A DNA stretch of 64,000 nt, taken from the NCBI GenBank assembly GCA_951828235.1, contig OX639965.1, positions 1,732,212 through 1,796,211 on the forward strand, written 5' to 3'. Shown in pieces: positions 8,348 through 17,241 of this stretch. Source of the DNA: an uncultured Gammaproteobacteria bacterium (GTDB lineage Bacteria; Pseudomonadota; Gammaproteobacteria; Steroidobacterales; Foliamicaceae). The notes under the pieces are model-generated. The model was not told the DNA's origin and did no database searches. It saw nothing but the letters and a program-made list of their open reading frames with translations. The first letter of the stretch is position 1. The number at the start of each line of letters is the position of its first letter. The position numbers and the translations under genes were made by a program.

Positions 8348-9678
8348 GGGCCTGGGTGGAGTACCTTGCCCTAAACGGCCAACTGCTGACCATAGAGCGG
8401 GAAGTCGATCCGCGCTATGAACTCGCCGCGGTGACCAGGCGCGCCCAGGAGGCCGGCAATCGGCCCCTGTTGTTCAGGAACGTGCGCGGGACCCGCTTGC
8501 ACGTGGCTACCAACCTGTTTGCCGACGCGGACAACCTGCGAAGCGTGGTCGACGATTCGGACGAACCCTTCGCCGCCGCCTACGCCAGGGTTCTCGACGC
8601 CGCAGAGGCGCGCGTGGCGCCGCCCACGACCGAAGTGCAGGCGCCCGGCGACCTGCAGCAGGGATCGCTCACGGACCTGCCGCTGATTACTTACCACGAG
8701 CGCGATGCCGGGCCGTACTTCACCGCGGCGATCGTGCTGGCGTGCGACCCGGACACCGGCGTACCCAATATGTCCTTTCACCGCGCCATGTACGTTGGGC
8801 CCGGGGAATTGCGTCTGCGGCTGGGCGACAGCCACGATCTCGCCGACTATCAGCGCCGCGCCGAGAAAATCGGTCAGGCCCTCCCGGTGGTCCTGTTGAT
8901 CGGTGTTCCGCCGCCCGTGTTCTGTGCCGCGGGAACGCATCTCCCCGCCGGGATTGACGAGTATGCGCTGGCGGCCGAACTGGCGCGGGAGCCGATTGAC
9001 GTGTACTCAGGTCCCGTAACGCGCCTGCCGATCCCCGCCGCGACGGAAGTCGCGATAGAGGGACGGATCCTGCCGAACGAAAGGCGTCCCGAGGGTCCCT
9101 TCGGCGAGGTTCTGGGGTACTACGTGCCCGAGGGCCGCAATCACGTGATGGAAATCGAGGCCGTTGGCTGGCGGCGCGGCGCCGTCTTCCACAGCCTTCT
9201 GTGCGGCTCCCGTGAAGACCTCGCCCTGCTCGAAGCCGTCAACGCCGCGCGCGTATACCGCGACCTGGCGCGCCGCCTGCCCGGCATCATCGATGTGTCC
9301 TGCGCCCCCGCGTTCATGAACACCACCGTGCAGATCCGCCCGCAGTACGCCGGCCACGCCCGGGATGTCATGGACGTCGTGTTCGACAGCCACGCCGACT
9401 ACAACCAGCTTTGCTGCGTGGTGGAGGAAGACGTGGACCTGCACGACATGAACGCGGTGATTCACGCCTTCATCACGCGCGGGCGGGTCGATACGCGCAC
9501 GCGGATCATGGAAGGCCGGAAAGGGTTTTACCGCGACACGCAGGATGATTTCGCCGGCCGTGTGGGGCTGGACGCCACCCGCCCCTTCGGCCGGGAAGAC
9601 GAATTCGTCGTCAAGGAAGTGCCGGGGCTTGACGCCGTGCGGCTCGAGGACTACCTCACGCGCGGCAGCAGGATATAG
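8344..9678 (+). CDS. UbiD-family prenylated-FMN-dependent decarboxylase (copy 1)
   Basis: 444 residues with UbiD architecture: N-terminal domain, prFMN-binding middle (GVPNMSFHRAMY, carrying the conserved Arg) and the catalytic segment PEGPFGEVLGYY, which keeps both acidic residues of the known Arg-Glu-Glu set. Family members reversibly decarboxylate aromatic or alpha,beta-unsaturated acids and need prenylated FMN made by UbiX, which is not in this window. It is translationally coupled to the upstream MFS gene. Its last 28 nt overlap the end of the convergent TPP-enzyme gene. It is unlikely to be the ubiquinone UbiD because of its length and setting. Confidence 0.9.
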   Translation: MRAWVEYLALNGQLLTIEREVDPRYELAAVTRRAQEAGNRPLLFRNVRGTRLHVATNLFADADNLRSVVDDSDEPFAAAYARVLDAAEARVAPPTTEVQAPGDLQQGSLTDLPLITYHERDAGPYFTAAIVLACDPDTGVPNMSFHRAMYVGPGELRLRLGDSHDLADYQRRAEKIGQALPVVLLIGVPPPVFCAAGTHLPAGIDEYALAAELAREPIDVYSGPVTRLPIPAATEVAIEGRILPNERRPEGPFGEVLGYYVPEGRNHVMEIEAVGWRRGAVFHSLLCGSREDLALLEAVNAARVYRDLARRLPGIIDVSCAPAFMNTTVQIRPQYAGHARDVMDVVFDSHADYNQLCCVVEEDVDLHDMNAVIHAFITRGRVDTRTRIMEGRKGFYRDTQDDFAGRVGLDATRPFGREDEFVVKEVPGLDAVRLEDYLTRGSRI

Positions 9679-11300
9679 GGCCAGGGGCTGGGCATTTCGC
9701 TCACCGGCATTTCGATCAGCCCCGGGGCGTCGGCATCGAGCGCTTCCCGGAGTGCCTTGCGCAGCGCTTCCGGCGTATGGACCCGCCAGGCTTCCAGCCC
9801 GAATGACTCGGCCATCGCCTTGAAGTCGGGGTTGGTCAATTCGGAGGCGAGCACGCGCCCCGAGTAGCGTTGCGCCTGGTCGCGACGCACGTTGCCGTAG
9901 GCGTCGTTGCTGAACACGATGACCACAACGTTGAGGCCGTGGCGTTTTGCCGTGGCCATTTCCGTGCCTGCGTACAGGAAACCGCCGTCGCCGGCAAAGG
10001 CGACGACCTTGCGGTCGCGGTGCGCCGCCTGCACTCCAAGGGCGGTGGGGTAGCCGTAGCCCAGGTTGCCCTGGAAGTTGCTGCTGATGTAATGTCGCGC
10101 CCGGTAGGAGGGAAACGCGAACCAGGACGTATAGGCCATTTGCGTGACCTCGTCCACCAGGAAGCCGTTGTCCGGCAATTCCTCCCGGACCACCTTGAGC
10201 ACCGCCATCTGCGGCGCGTTGTTGCGGTGGAAATCCTTCTCGAAGCGGCGTTTCAGTCCCAGCAGCTCCTTCCTGCGCGACCCACGCTTGCGGTTGGCGC
10301 TCTCCAGCGCTTCGGCCAGGTCAGCCAGCCCGGCGCCGGCGTCGCCGTATAGCGCCACGGTCGGCGCCCGCCCGCGGTTGAACGCGCTGTCGTCCGCCTC
10401 CAGCCGCACCACCGGCAGGCCGTCGTCCAGGCCCCATTCCAGTTCGGGCTCCGTGAACCGGGTGCCGACGGCCAGCACCGCGTCCGCATTGCCCCAAAGC
10501 GCGTGGGCTGCCGGGAAGTTGATTCCCAGGTAATGACGCTCGTCGATGACTCCCTTGGCATTGAAGTTGGCGGCCGCCGGCGCCTGCAGCATTTCCGCCA
10601 CGCGCTTGAGTTCCTCGCCCGCATCCAGCGCGCCTGCTCCGGCGATGATGATCGGATGCCGGGCGGCACCCAGGATGCGGGCCGCCTCCTTCAGCGCGTC
10701 CGGGTCCGGCCTGTTCACTTCGTACGAGGAGGCGGGCTCAAGCAGCGTGGCTTCGCACTCGCCCTCCATCACGTCCGGAGCCATTTCCAGCGCCACCGGA
10801 AGCGCGCGCCCCGTATGCAATTGCCGAAATGCTTCGGCCACCAATTCCGGCGCATCCGCGCCGTTGGGAATACGCTTCGCCCACTTCGTCAGGCGCCGGA
10901 GGATCCCGAGCTGATCGTGGATCTCGTGCAGCATGCCCCATCCCTGGTCGATGTGTTGCGAGGGGACCTGCCCCGCCAGGCAGAGCACGCGCGAGTTGGT
11001 GGCATATGCCGTGACCAGCGCGGAACCCGAATTGAGGACGCCCGGTCCCGGCACCACGCTGAAGACGCCGGGGCGCCCGGTAGAGGCGGCGTAGCCGAGC
11101 GCCATGTAGGCAGCGCCCTGCTCGTGGCGGGAGTTGATGACTTCAGTGGTACGCCCGTATTGCGCCAGCGCGTCGAAAAGTCCGTAGGTCTGGCCGCCCG
11201 GAAGCCCGAAGACCGTGTCGACGCCGTGGGCGAGGACGGACCGCGCCAGCGCCTCGCCCCCCGTCATCCGCTCACTCATGGGCCGACTTTGTTCGGTCAC
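9651..11300 (-). CDS. Thiamine-diphosphate-dependent decarboxylase/synthase (acetolactate synthase-like)
   Basis: 549 residues in the standard three-domain order: PYR-type TPP domain (about 12-180, with the cofactor-activating Glu in SRHEQGAAY, E60), central domain (about 200-335) and PP-type domain (about 385-540) with the GDGGF...SNDAYGN diphosphate/Mg site. The family includes acetolactate synthase, benzoylformate decarboxylase and oxalyl-CoA decarboxylase. The sequence does not decide among them, and the lack of a regulatory subunit argues against branched-chain biosynthesis. The ATG at 11300 overlaps the stop of the EthD gene. It probably acts on a 2-oxo acid in the same catabolic region. 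Confidence 0.88.
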   Translation of the reverse strand: MTEQSRPMSERMTGGEALARSVLAHGVDTVFGLPGGQTYGLFDALAQYGRTTEVINSRHEQGAAYMALGYAASTGRPGVFSVVPGPGVLNSGSALVTAYATNSRVLCLAGQVPSQHIDQGWGMLHEIHDQLGILRRLTKWAKRIPNGADAPELVAEAFRQLHTGRALPVALEMAPDVMEGECEATLLEPASSYEVNRPDPDALKEAARILGAARHPIIIAGAGALDAGEELKRVAEMLQAPAAANFNAKGVIDERHYLGINFPAAHALWGNADAVLAVGTRFTEPELEWGLDDGLPVVRLEADDSAFNRGRAPTVALYGDAGAGLADLAEALESANRKRGSRRKELLGLKRRFEKDFHRNNAPQMAVLKVVREELPDNGFLVDEVTQMAYTSWFAFPSYRARHYISSNFQGNLGYGYPTALGVQAAHRDRKVVAFAGDGGFLYAGTEMATAKRHGLNVVVIVFSNDAYGNVRRDQAQRYSGRVLASELTNPDFKAMAESFGLEAWRVHTPEALRKALREALDADAPGLIEMPVSEMPSPWPYILLPRVR

Positions 11301-11608
11301 TCCTCATGGGCGATCAGGACTTCAAATTCCGAGCCGGTGGCGCGACAGAATTCGACCGCGTCGCGGCCCGCCGCAGCGTTTTCCTCCGAGCGCATCGCCG
11401 CCTCGAAGTCCTCTTTCGGGCCGAACTGCAGTCCCACCAGGAGATACACGGAGGGTTCGCCGCCCATGGCATTCCCCGTTATCCGGTTGACAACCAGTTT
11501 CTTCAGTCCCGGGATCTGCCGCACCATCGGTGCGTGAACATCGCGAAAATACTTGTCGAAAGCTTCAACGTCGTCGGGACGTGTGTATGTGACAAGAATC
11601 TTATGCAT
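11297..11608 (-). CDS. EthD-family small protein
   Basis: 103 residues with a dimeric ferredoxin-like fold pattern (KILVTYTRPDDVEAFDKYF, then HAPMVRQIPGLKKL), matching EthD proteins. EthD is needed for P450-based ether-fuel breakdown in actinobacteria, but its biochemical role is not settled. It is the first gene of a two-gene operon with the TPP enzyme (ATGA overlap), so it is probably an accessory or a small lyase/isomerase in that pathway. Confidence 0.82.
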   Translation of the reverse strand: MHKILVTYTRPDDVEAFDKYFRDVHAPMVRQIPGLKKLVVNRITGNAMGGEPSVYLLVGLQFGPKEDFEAAMRSEENAAAGRDAVEFCRATGSEFEVLIAHEE

Positions 11609-11675
11609 TTGGGCACCTCTGAATGGCTATTTCTGTGCGCCGCCACGCCTATCGACGTGCGGCGGGCCACCTATC

Positions 11676-12521
11676 TTAAGGCTTGTTCCGTTGCTGGCGG
11701 AACTCGTGCTGGGGGAAGCTGCCGAGCACCCGAACAATGTCGGTGTAGTACGCGATCTCATCCAGGGCCGAGCGCGCCGGGGCGTCCGTTTCGTGGCCCT
11801 CCACCTCGACGTAAAAGCGCGCCCGGTCAAAGTTTTGCGTGCCGATATAGCTCTCGAGCTTGGTCAGGTTGACGTTATTCGTGGCGAATGCACCCAGCGC
11901 CTTGTACAGGGCCGCCGGTACGCTGCGAAGCTGAAACCACAGCGCCGTGATGTAGTCCGTGTCCTGATCGGCGGGCGCGCTGTTCTTTTCCCTGGCCAGG
12001 ACGATGAAGCGCGTCGTATTGTGCCGCTCGTCCTGAATGTCCCGGCCCAGACTGTTCAATTGATACAGTTCGCCGGCCAGCGCCGAAGCGATCGCGCCGA
12101 TGGATGGGTCGCCCTCTTGCGCCACCCACTCGGCGGCCGCGGCGGTGTCGCTGGCCGCCCGCGGCTCAAGCGCTCTCTCGCGAAGATGGCGACGGCACTG
12201 CGCCAGCGCCTGGGGATGGCTGTAGACCGCCTTCAGGCTCTCGGGGGTGGCGCCTTCAACGGCCAGCAGCTCGTGGCGTATCGGCTGGAAGTACTCGGCC
12301 ACGATATGCAGGGCCTGATGGGGCAGCAGTTGATGAATGTCCGCCACGCGGCCACCGAGGTTGTTCTCGATCGGAATCATGGCAAGGTCGCCGCCGCCGG
12401 CCTCGACCATCTCGAACACGTCCTCGAAACTCGGGCAGGGAACGGCCTTGAGTTCCGGATGGACTGCGCGGCAGGCCAGGTGCGACCAGGCGCCGGCAAT
12501 GCCCTGGTAGGCGATGCTCAA
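11676..12521 (-). CDS. pheA: Prephenate dehydratase
   Basis: 281 residues, the size of monofunctional prephenate dehydratases; no chorismate mutase domain is fused. The start is TTG 12521, set by GGAGGA seven nt upstream and by the family N-terminus SIAYQGIAGAWSH. The catalytic domain carries HNTTRF (the Thr-Arg-Phe motif) around residue 175. A C-terminal ACT domain follows (PAALYKALGAFATNNVNLTKLES) and would give feedback inhibition by phenylalanine. The ESYIG version of the ACT motif resembles alphaproteobacterial enzymes. It converts prephenate to phenylpyruvate in phenylalanine synthesis, and is divergent from the DUF1244 gene. Confidence 0.94.
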   Translation of the reverse strand: MSIAYQGIAGAWSHLACRAVHPELKAVPCPSFEDVFEMVEAGGGDLAMIPIENNLGGRVADIHQLLPHQALHIVAEYFQPIRHELLAVEGATPESLKAVYSHPQALAQCRRHLRERALEPRAASDTAAAAEWVAQEGDPSIGAIASALAGELYQLNSLGRDIQDERHNTTRFIVLAREKNSAPADQDTDYITALWFQLRSVPAALYKALGAFATNNVNLTKLESYIGTQNFDRARFYVEVEGHETDAPARSALDEIAYYTDIVRVLGSFPQHEFRQQRNKP

Positions 12522-12591
12522 AGGGGATCCTCCGGAAACAACGGCGGCAGTATACTCCCCGCCTTCCCTCCCTCGCGACCGGAGAAACCCA

Positions 12592-12885
12592 ATGAATGAC
12601 GAGAAGACCAACCGCGAGCTGGAAGCGGCGGTGCTGCGGCGCCTGCTCAGGCACCTGGACGACAATACGGACGTTCAGAACATCGACCTGATGATCGCCG
12701 GCGGCTTCTGCCGCAACTGCCTGGGCCGCTGGTACGCGGAGGCGGCCAATGAACGCGGGATCGATCTGACGGAGACCGAAGCGCGGGAGCGCATCTACGG
12801 CATGCCGTATGCACAATGGAAGAAGAAATACCAGAAACCCGCCACCGAGGAGCAGTTGCGCCGTTTCGCCGCCCGCCACGACTGA
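12592..12885 (+). CDS. DUF1244 family protein
   Basis: 97 residues with the conserved family centre IAGGFCRNCLGRWY and YGMPYAQWKKKYQ. The paired cysteines (FCRNC) could bind a metal or heme-like ligand. The function of DUF1244 is unknown. The ATG at 12592 has GGAGA nine nt upstream. It shares a 70-nt divergent promoter region with pheA and is followed within 10 nt by MITE copy 1. Confidence 0.88.
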   Translation: MNDEKTNRELEAAVLRRLLRHLDDNTDVQNIDLMIAGGFCRNCLGRWYAEAANERGIDLTETEARERIYGMPYAQWKKKYQKPATEEQLRRFAARHD

Positions 12886-12895
12886 GCGGCCCCAG

Positions 12896-13157
12896 TGTGC
12901 TGTCCCATAAGTTCGTTGCCTTTCAGCGTGTCCCCTGTGGCGTGTGGCAAGGCGCGTTCCGCCGGGAATGGTGGATCCCATTGCCAAGGGACGCAACGCG
13001 GCCACGGGCCACAGGGGACACGCCCTTCGGGAGCGGGCCTGAAGCGCCACTGCGGCGTTGCCGCCCTGGGCAATACGTGCAGTATTCCCTGCGGTCGTCG
13101 CCTTGCATTGACGCTTCAGGCCCGCTCTGAAAGGCAACGAACTTATGGGACAGCACA
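12896..13157 (+). mobile_element. MITE-like element, 262 bp, copy 1
   Basis: The ends are perfect 31-bp terminal inverted repeats beginning TGTGCTGTCCC. Two further long hairpins lie inside, one around CGTGTCCCCTGTGG (12931 onwards) and one around GCGGGCCTGAAGCG. The right flank is CTAG (13158-13161), the left flank CCAG. A second copy of identical length lies inverted at 57659-57920. No transposase is encoded; ORFs seen through it in several frames follow from the palindromic structure. The YTAR-type flank suggests mobilisation by an IS5-family transposase, but its ends differ from those of the IS at 57925. Confidence 0.85.
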
Positions 13158-14414
13158 CTAGTCGAACGCGGGAAGGCGTTTCTCCACCGACGGCAGGTCG
13201 ATTTCCTCGTAAACGGGCAGCCCGCCGCGAAACGGGGGCAGGGCCTCGCCCTCGACCAGCGGCTGCAGATAAGTTCGGGCGGCCGCGGTAATGCCGTAGC
13301 CGTCGTCCGTAATGAACCCGCGGGGCAGTTCCTTCTCGCGGTTGGCTACCCGGTCGAGAGGAGCAGCCGAAGTTTCCCAAGTGTAGGGATCATCGCCGGT
13401 ACGCTTGATTGTCACCATCATCGCATTGCCGCCCTCAACCGCCATTTCGACGCCCGTCCGCCCGGCCGCACAGGCATGCTCGAGGTCCGTGGCTGAAGCC
13501 AGGTGCCGCGCCGAGCGCTGCAGGTAGTCGCTGATCGCGTAGTGGTGCTTGTAGCCCAGGCTTTCCTGGATCATTTGCGCCAGCACCGGCGCCAGCCCGC
13601 CGAGTTGCTTGTGGCCGAAGGCGTCGGCGCCGCCCGCCTCGGACAGGAAGCGGCCGTCGGCGTAGCGGGCGCCCTCGCTGGCCACGATTACGCAGTATTC
13701 ATGCCGCTGCACGGATTGCCGGACACGCTCGAGGAAGCGGTCGGCCTCGAAGGGAACCTCGGGAAACAGGATGATATGCGGCGCGTCGCCCGCACCGGAA
13801 CCCGCCAGCCCCCCGGCGGCGGCGATCCAGCCGGCATGCCGCCCCATGACTTCCAGGATGAATACCTTGGTTGAAGTGCGCGCCATGCCGGCGACGTCAA
13901 GCGCGGCCTCGCGGGTGGACACCGCCACGTACTTGGCCGCCGAGCCGAAGCCGGGGCAGCAGTCGGTGACCGGCAGGTCGTTGTCGACGGTCTTGGGCAG
14001 GCCGATGCACTGCAGCGGGTAGTTAAGCCGGCGACCGAGTTCGGAAAGCTTCAGCGCCGTGTCCATGGAGTCGTTGCCGCCGTTGAAGAAAACCATGCCG
14101 ATGCCATGCGCGCGGAACACGTCGATCAGACGGTGGTACTCGCGCTCGTCGTCCTCGAACCGGGCCAGCTTGTAGCGGGCCGTGCCGAACGCGCTTCCCG
14201 GGCGCTGGCCCAGGGCGGTTACGGCTTGCGCGGACGCGGCGTCGGTGTCCAGCAACTGCTCGTGCAGCGCGCCGAGGATGCCGTTGCGCGCTGCATAAAG
14301 CTTGCCGACCGCAGGCCTGGCGCGGCGCACCGCCTCAATGACGCCCTGGGCGGTAGCGTTGATGACGGCCGTGGGACCGCCGGATTGCACATAGAGTGCG
14401 TTGGGTGCGGGCAT
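13158..14414 (-). CDS. 6-phosphofructokinase, probably pyrophosphate-dependent
   Basis: 418 residues. The phosphoryl-donor site reads GGNDS (112-116), with Asp where ATP enzymes have Gly. The substrate loop is PKTVDND (140-146), with the Lys characteristic of PPi-dependent enzymes. MGRHAGW and the hexose-phosphate residues are present. It would interconvert fructose-6-phosphate and fructose-1,6-bisphosphate with PPi, reversibly, so it could serve glycolysis and gluconeogenesis. Its TAG stop lies inside the CTAG at the right end of MITE copy 1, so the element sits directly against the coding end. It is divergent from adk. Confidence 0.92.
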   Translation of the reverse strand: MPAPNALYVQSGGPTAVINATAQGVIEAVRRARPAVGKLYAARNGILGALHEQLLDTDAASAQAVTALGQRPGSAFGTARYKLARFEDDEREYHRLIDVFRAHGIGMVFFNGGNDSMDTALKLSELGRRLNYPLQCIGLPKTVDNDLPVTDCCPGFGSAAKYVAVSTREAALDVAGMARTSTKVFILEVMGRHAGWIAAAGGLAGSGAGDAPHIILFPEVPFEADRFLERVRQSVQRHEYCVIVASEGARYADGRFLSEAGGADAFGHKQLGGLAPVLAQMIQESLGYKHHYAISDYLQRSARHLASATDLEHACAAGRTGVEMAVEGGNAMMVTIKRTGDDPYTWETSAAPLDRVANREKELPRGFITDDGYGITAAARTYLQPLVEGEALPPFRGGLPVYEEIDLPSVEKRLPAFD

Positions 14415-14494
14415 GCGGATACTGGTTTTATTGGATGGGCTACCGTGTACGATAGCACCCCCTTAACGCTGCGCAAGCCAGGCCGGAGGACTCG

Positions 14495-15160
14495 ATGCGG
14501 ATTGTTTTTCTGGGCGCCCCGGGCGCGGGAAAGGGCACCCAGGCGCGCCGGCTCGAGGAGCGAAAAGGCTGGCCCCAGGTGTCCACCGGCGACCTGCTGC
14601 GTGCCGCAGTAGCGGCCGGCACGCCGCTGGGCCTTCAGGCGAAGGCCGCAATGGATGCCGGGGAACTGGTTTCCGACCAACTGGTCATGCAGCTTCTGGA
14701 TGAGCGGCTCAGGCAGGCCGACTGTGAAGGGGGCTTCATCCTCGACGGCTTCCCCCGCAACCACTCGCAGGCACGGCTGCTCGGAGAGCTGCTTGAGGCC
14801 TCGGACCAGCAACTGGATGCGGTGTTGATGCTGGAAGTCGACCAGGGCGTATTGATGAAAAGGCTGACCGGCCGCCGGACCTGTTCGGCGACCGGCAAAT
14901 TGCTGAACATCCATTTCTCTCCGCCGGAGGAATTGGCGGCGAGCCGCGAGGCCGGCGGCGAGCTGATTCAGCGCGGCGACGACACGGAGGAAACCATCGC
15001 CAACCGGCTTGCCGTGTATGAGCGCCAGACCCGCCCGCTTCTCAAGCACTACTCCGGCCTGCTGCGCCGCGTTGACGGGCTCGGCTCGCCCGACGAAGTA
15101 TTTGCGCGGGTGTCGAAGGCGCTTGAACCTGACCCCGTTCCCACCCCTGCCCCCGGCTAG
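14495..15160 (+). CDS. adk: Adenylate kinase
   Basis: 221 residues with the P-loop GAPGAGKGT (8-16), the AMP-site segments STGDLLR and GFILDGFPRN, a long LID domain lacking the four-Cys zinc site, and RxxxYxxxTxPL (RLAVYERQTRPLL). It interconverts ATP plus AMP with two ADP. ATG at 14495. The C-terminus carries a short Pro-rich tail. It is divergent from the PPi-phosphofructokinase gene with 80 nt between them. Confidence 0.96.
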   Translation: MRIVFLGAPGAGKGTQARRLEERKGWPQVSTGDLLRAAVAAGTPLGLQAKAAMDAGELVSDQLVMQLLDERLRQADCEGGFILDGFPRNHSQARLLGELLEASDQQLDAVLMLEVDQGVLMKRLTGRRTCSATGKLLNIHFSPPEELAASREAGGELIQRGDDTEETIANRLAVYERQTRPLLKHYSGLLRRVDGLGSPDEVFARVSKALEPDPVPTPAPG

Positions 15161-15194
15161 CGGGCAACATCCGCAAGTAAGGAATTTGGGCCCG

Positions 15195-15728
15195 ATGGTT
15201 GCGATATTCCAGGGCGTCCTGATGGTGTCGCTCGGTCTGCGCGGCCCGGACTCGTTGCCCGGTTCGCGCGGGATGCTGGCGCTTTGCCTGGTTTCCTGGA
15301 CAGCGGTAACCGCTATCGGTTACCTGATGCTGCTGCCGGCGTCAGCGGTCTTTGTGCTGCCTGTCGTGGCGTTCGAGTTGTTGCTCCTGCTCGGGTACTC
15401 GCGATTCATTCTTTGGATGGCGGGCAAACCGGAACGCTGGCCGCAAACGCTCGTGTCCATGCTCGGTGTTCAGGCCATCATCAACGCCCTCAACCTGCCG
15501 CTGGTGTATGTCGCGACGTCCCTGGAACAGCCCGGGCTGCTGGTTCAGGCAGCGGAGTACGGCTTCCTGGCCTGGTGGTTGCTGGCCATGGGCAACATCT
15601 TCTCGAGGGCCATGGATCGCGGCATCTGGGTGGGCCTGCTTTTGTCCGTGGCTCACTTCTTCCTCTACATGATCCTCTACGTGTCGCTGACCCAGCTCTT
15701 CGGCATTCCGATCGAAGCTTCTTCCTGA
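15195..15728 (+). CDS. Inner-membrane protein of unknown function
   Basis: 177 residues with about five hydrophobic helices (LALCLVSWTAVTAIGYLML, AVFVLPVVAFELLLLLGY and others). The start at 15195 has AAGGAA ten nt upstream. The stop overlaps the mpl start (TGATG), so it is co-transcribed with and probably coupled to mpl. Fold and spacing suggest a small integral membrane protein of the Yip1-like type, but I cannot name the family with confidence. Confidence 0.75.
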   Translation: MVAIFQGVLMVSLGLRGPDSLPGSRGMLALCLVSWTAVTAIGYLMLLPASAVFVLPVVAFELLLLLGYSRFILWMAGKPERWPQTLVSMLGVQAIINALNLPLVYVATSLEQPGLLVQAAEYGFLAWWLLAMGNIFSRAMDRGIWVGLLLSVAHFFLYMILYVSLTQLFGIPIEASS

Positions 15729-17092
15729 TGCATATTCACATTCTCGGCATCTGCGGGACCTTCATGGGCGGACTTGCCGCCCTGGCCCGCGAACTGGGCC
15801 ACGAAGTCACCGGCGCCGATCGCGCCGCCTGGCCGCCGATGAGCACGCGGCTGCGCGAACTGGGGATCGAGCCTGTCGCCGGCTTCGAATCCGGACAACT
15901 GGACGCCAAACCCGACCTGGTGCTTGTGGGTAACGTCATGTCGCGCGGCATGCCGATCGTGGAGGCGCTGCTGGACTCGGGGCTGGCTTACCTTTCCGGT
16001 CCCCAGTGGCTCGGCACGCACGTGTTGCCCGGCCGCGAGGTGATCGCGGTAACCGGGACGCACGGCAAGACCACCACCTCGGGCATGGTTGCCTGGCTGT
16101 TGCAGGAAGCGGGTCTCGAACCCGGCTTTCTGATCGGCGGAGCGCCCGGGAATTTCGAGCGCACGGCGAGGCTCGGAAGCGGACGGCATTTCGTTATTGA
16201 GGGCGACGAATACGACACCGCGTTCTTCGACAAGAATGCGAAGTTCCTGCATTACCGCGCGCGCACCGTGATCATCAACAACATCGAACACGACCATGCC
16301 GACATCTACGCCGACCTGGAGGCGGTGATGCGGCAGTTCCACCTCCTGCTGCGGCGCACGCCGGGGGGCGGCCGCCTGATCGTCAACGGCGCCGATTCCA
16401 ATATCGCCGGGTTGCTGGAGAAGGGTTGCTGGACGCCGGTGGAGCGCTTTTCGGTGGAGTTATCCGTCAAGGCCGAATGGCGGGCCGCAAGGCTGCAGGG
16501 CGCGCGGGCCCGGTTTCAGTTTTCTTCGGGCGAAGCCGAGGGCACGCTGGAACTTCCCGGTTCGCACAACCTGTCCAATGCGCTCGCTGCGGTGGCCGCT
16601 GCCCACGGCGCCGGCGTCGATCTCGAGAGCGCCTGCAGGGCGCTTGGGAGCTTCAAGCCCCCGGCCCGTCGCCTCCAGCTCATCGGGCGTTACGGAAGCG
16701 GTCCGGGCATCGCGCTGTACGACGACTTCGCCCACCACCCCACGGCAATCCGAGCGACGATTGAGGCCTTGCAACAGGACTACGCGCGCGTGCTGGCGGT
16801 ATTCGAACCCGCTTCCAACAGCATGCGTTCCGGCGCACACCTTGAACGGCTGCCCGGTGCGCTGAGCGGGGCGGCGCACGTCTGGCTGGCCCCCTCCGGC
16901 AGCCTCGAATGGGACCCGGATGCGGAATTCGCGAAAGTGGCGAACGTAACGCCCTGCGCGGATGCGACTAAGGCCGCACAGGCCGTGGCTTCTGCTGTTC
17001 AACCCGGCGACGCGGTCGTGTTCATGAGCAACAGCGGCGCCTCAGGCGGCGCCCACCTGCTCGCCACCGCCCTGAATCATTCGCAACCTTAG
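15728..17092 (+). CDS. mpl: UDP-N-acetylmuramate:L-alanyl-gamma-D-glutamyl-meso-DAP ligase
   Basis: 454 residues of the Mur ligase family: N-terminal ILGICGTFMGGLA, which replaces the GxGxxG of MurC and is diagnostic of Mpl; P-loop TGTHGKTTT (about 108-116); EGDEYDTAFFDK; NNIEHDHADIY; and the C-terminal YDDFAHHPTAI. Mpl joins recycled murein tripeptide to UDP-MurNAc in the cytoplasm, saving de novo peptidoglycan synthesis. Its presence supports a beta- or gammaproteobacterial host. Confidence 0.95.
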   Translation: MHIHILGICGTFMGGLAALARELGHEVTGADRAAWPPMSTRLRELGIEPVAGFESGQLDAKPDLVLVGNVMSRGMPIVEALLDSGLAYLSGPQWLGTHVLPGREVIAVTGTHGKTTTSGMVAWLLQEAGLEPGFLIGGAPGNFERTARLGSGRHFVIEGDEYDTAFFDKNAKFLHYRARTVIINNIEHDHADIYADLEAVMRQFHLLLRRTPGGGRLIVNGADSNIAGLLEKGCWTPVERFSVELSVKAEWRAARLQGARARFQFSSGEAEGTLELPGSHNLSNALAAVAAAHGAGVDLESACRALGSFKPPARRLQLIGRYGSGPGIALYDDFAHHPTAIRATIEALQQDYARVLAVFEPASNSMRSGAHLERLPGALSGAAHVWLAPSGSLEWDPDAEFAKVANVTPCADATKAAQAVASAVQPGDAVVFMSNSGASGGAHLLATALNHSQP

Positions 17093-17241
17093 GCATCGTC
17101 GGTACCCTGCCTTAACCCGTGCAGCGGCTGTTAGCGCAGCGGCTGGAAAGGAACATCCAAGAGTAGTAAGGTTGCCGGGGATTTGCGGCCCGCCTTGGAC
17201 GAATCTATGCGCAAAGCACTTCGAGTCGCCACTGTTCTCTC

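Noticed and set aside
7144..9678. An 844-codon open frame spanning the MFS and UbiD genes
   Set aside because: Its first part is the +2 shadow of the MFS gene, without membrane helices and rich in Arg and Gly; only the last 444 codons are the real UbiD gene starting at 8344.
12256..13380. Minus-strand 374-codon frame across pheA, DUF1244 and the MITE, and similar ORFs in MITE copy 2
   Set aside because: It crosses a gene on each strand and a palindromic element; the near-identical peptides from both MITE copies simply reflect the repeat.
15284..16000. Long upstream extension of the mpl frame (602 codons in all)
   Set aside because: Mur ligase similarity begins at the ATG at 15728; the extension is out of frame with the upstream membrane gene and has no membrane or enzyme features.
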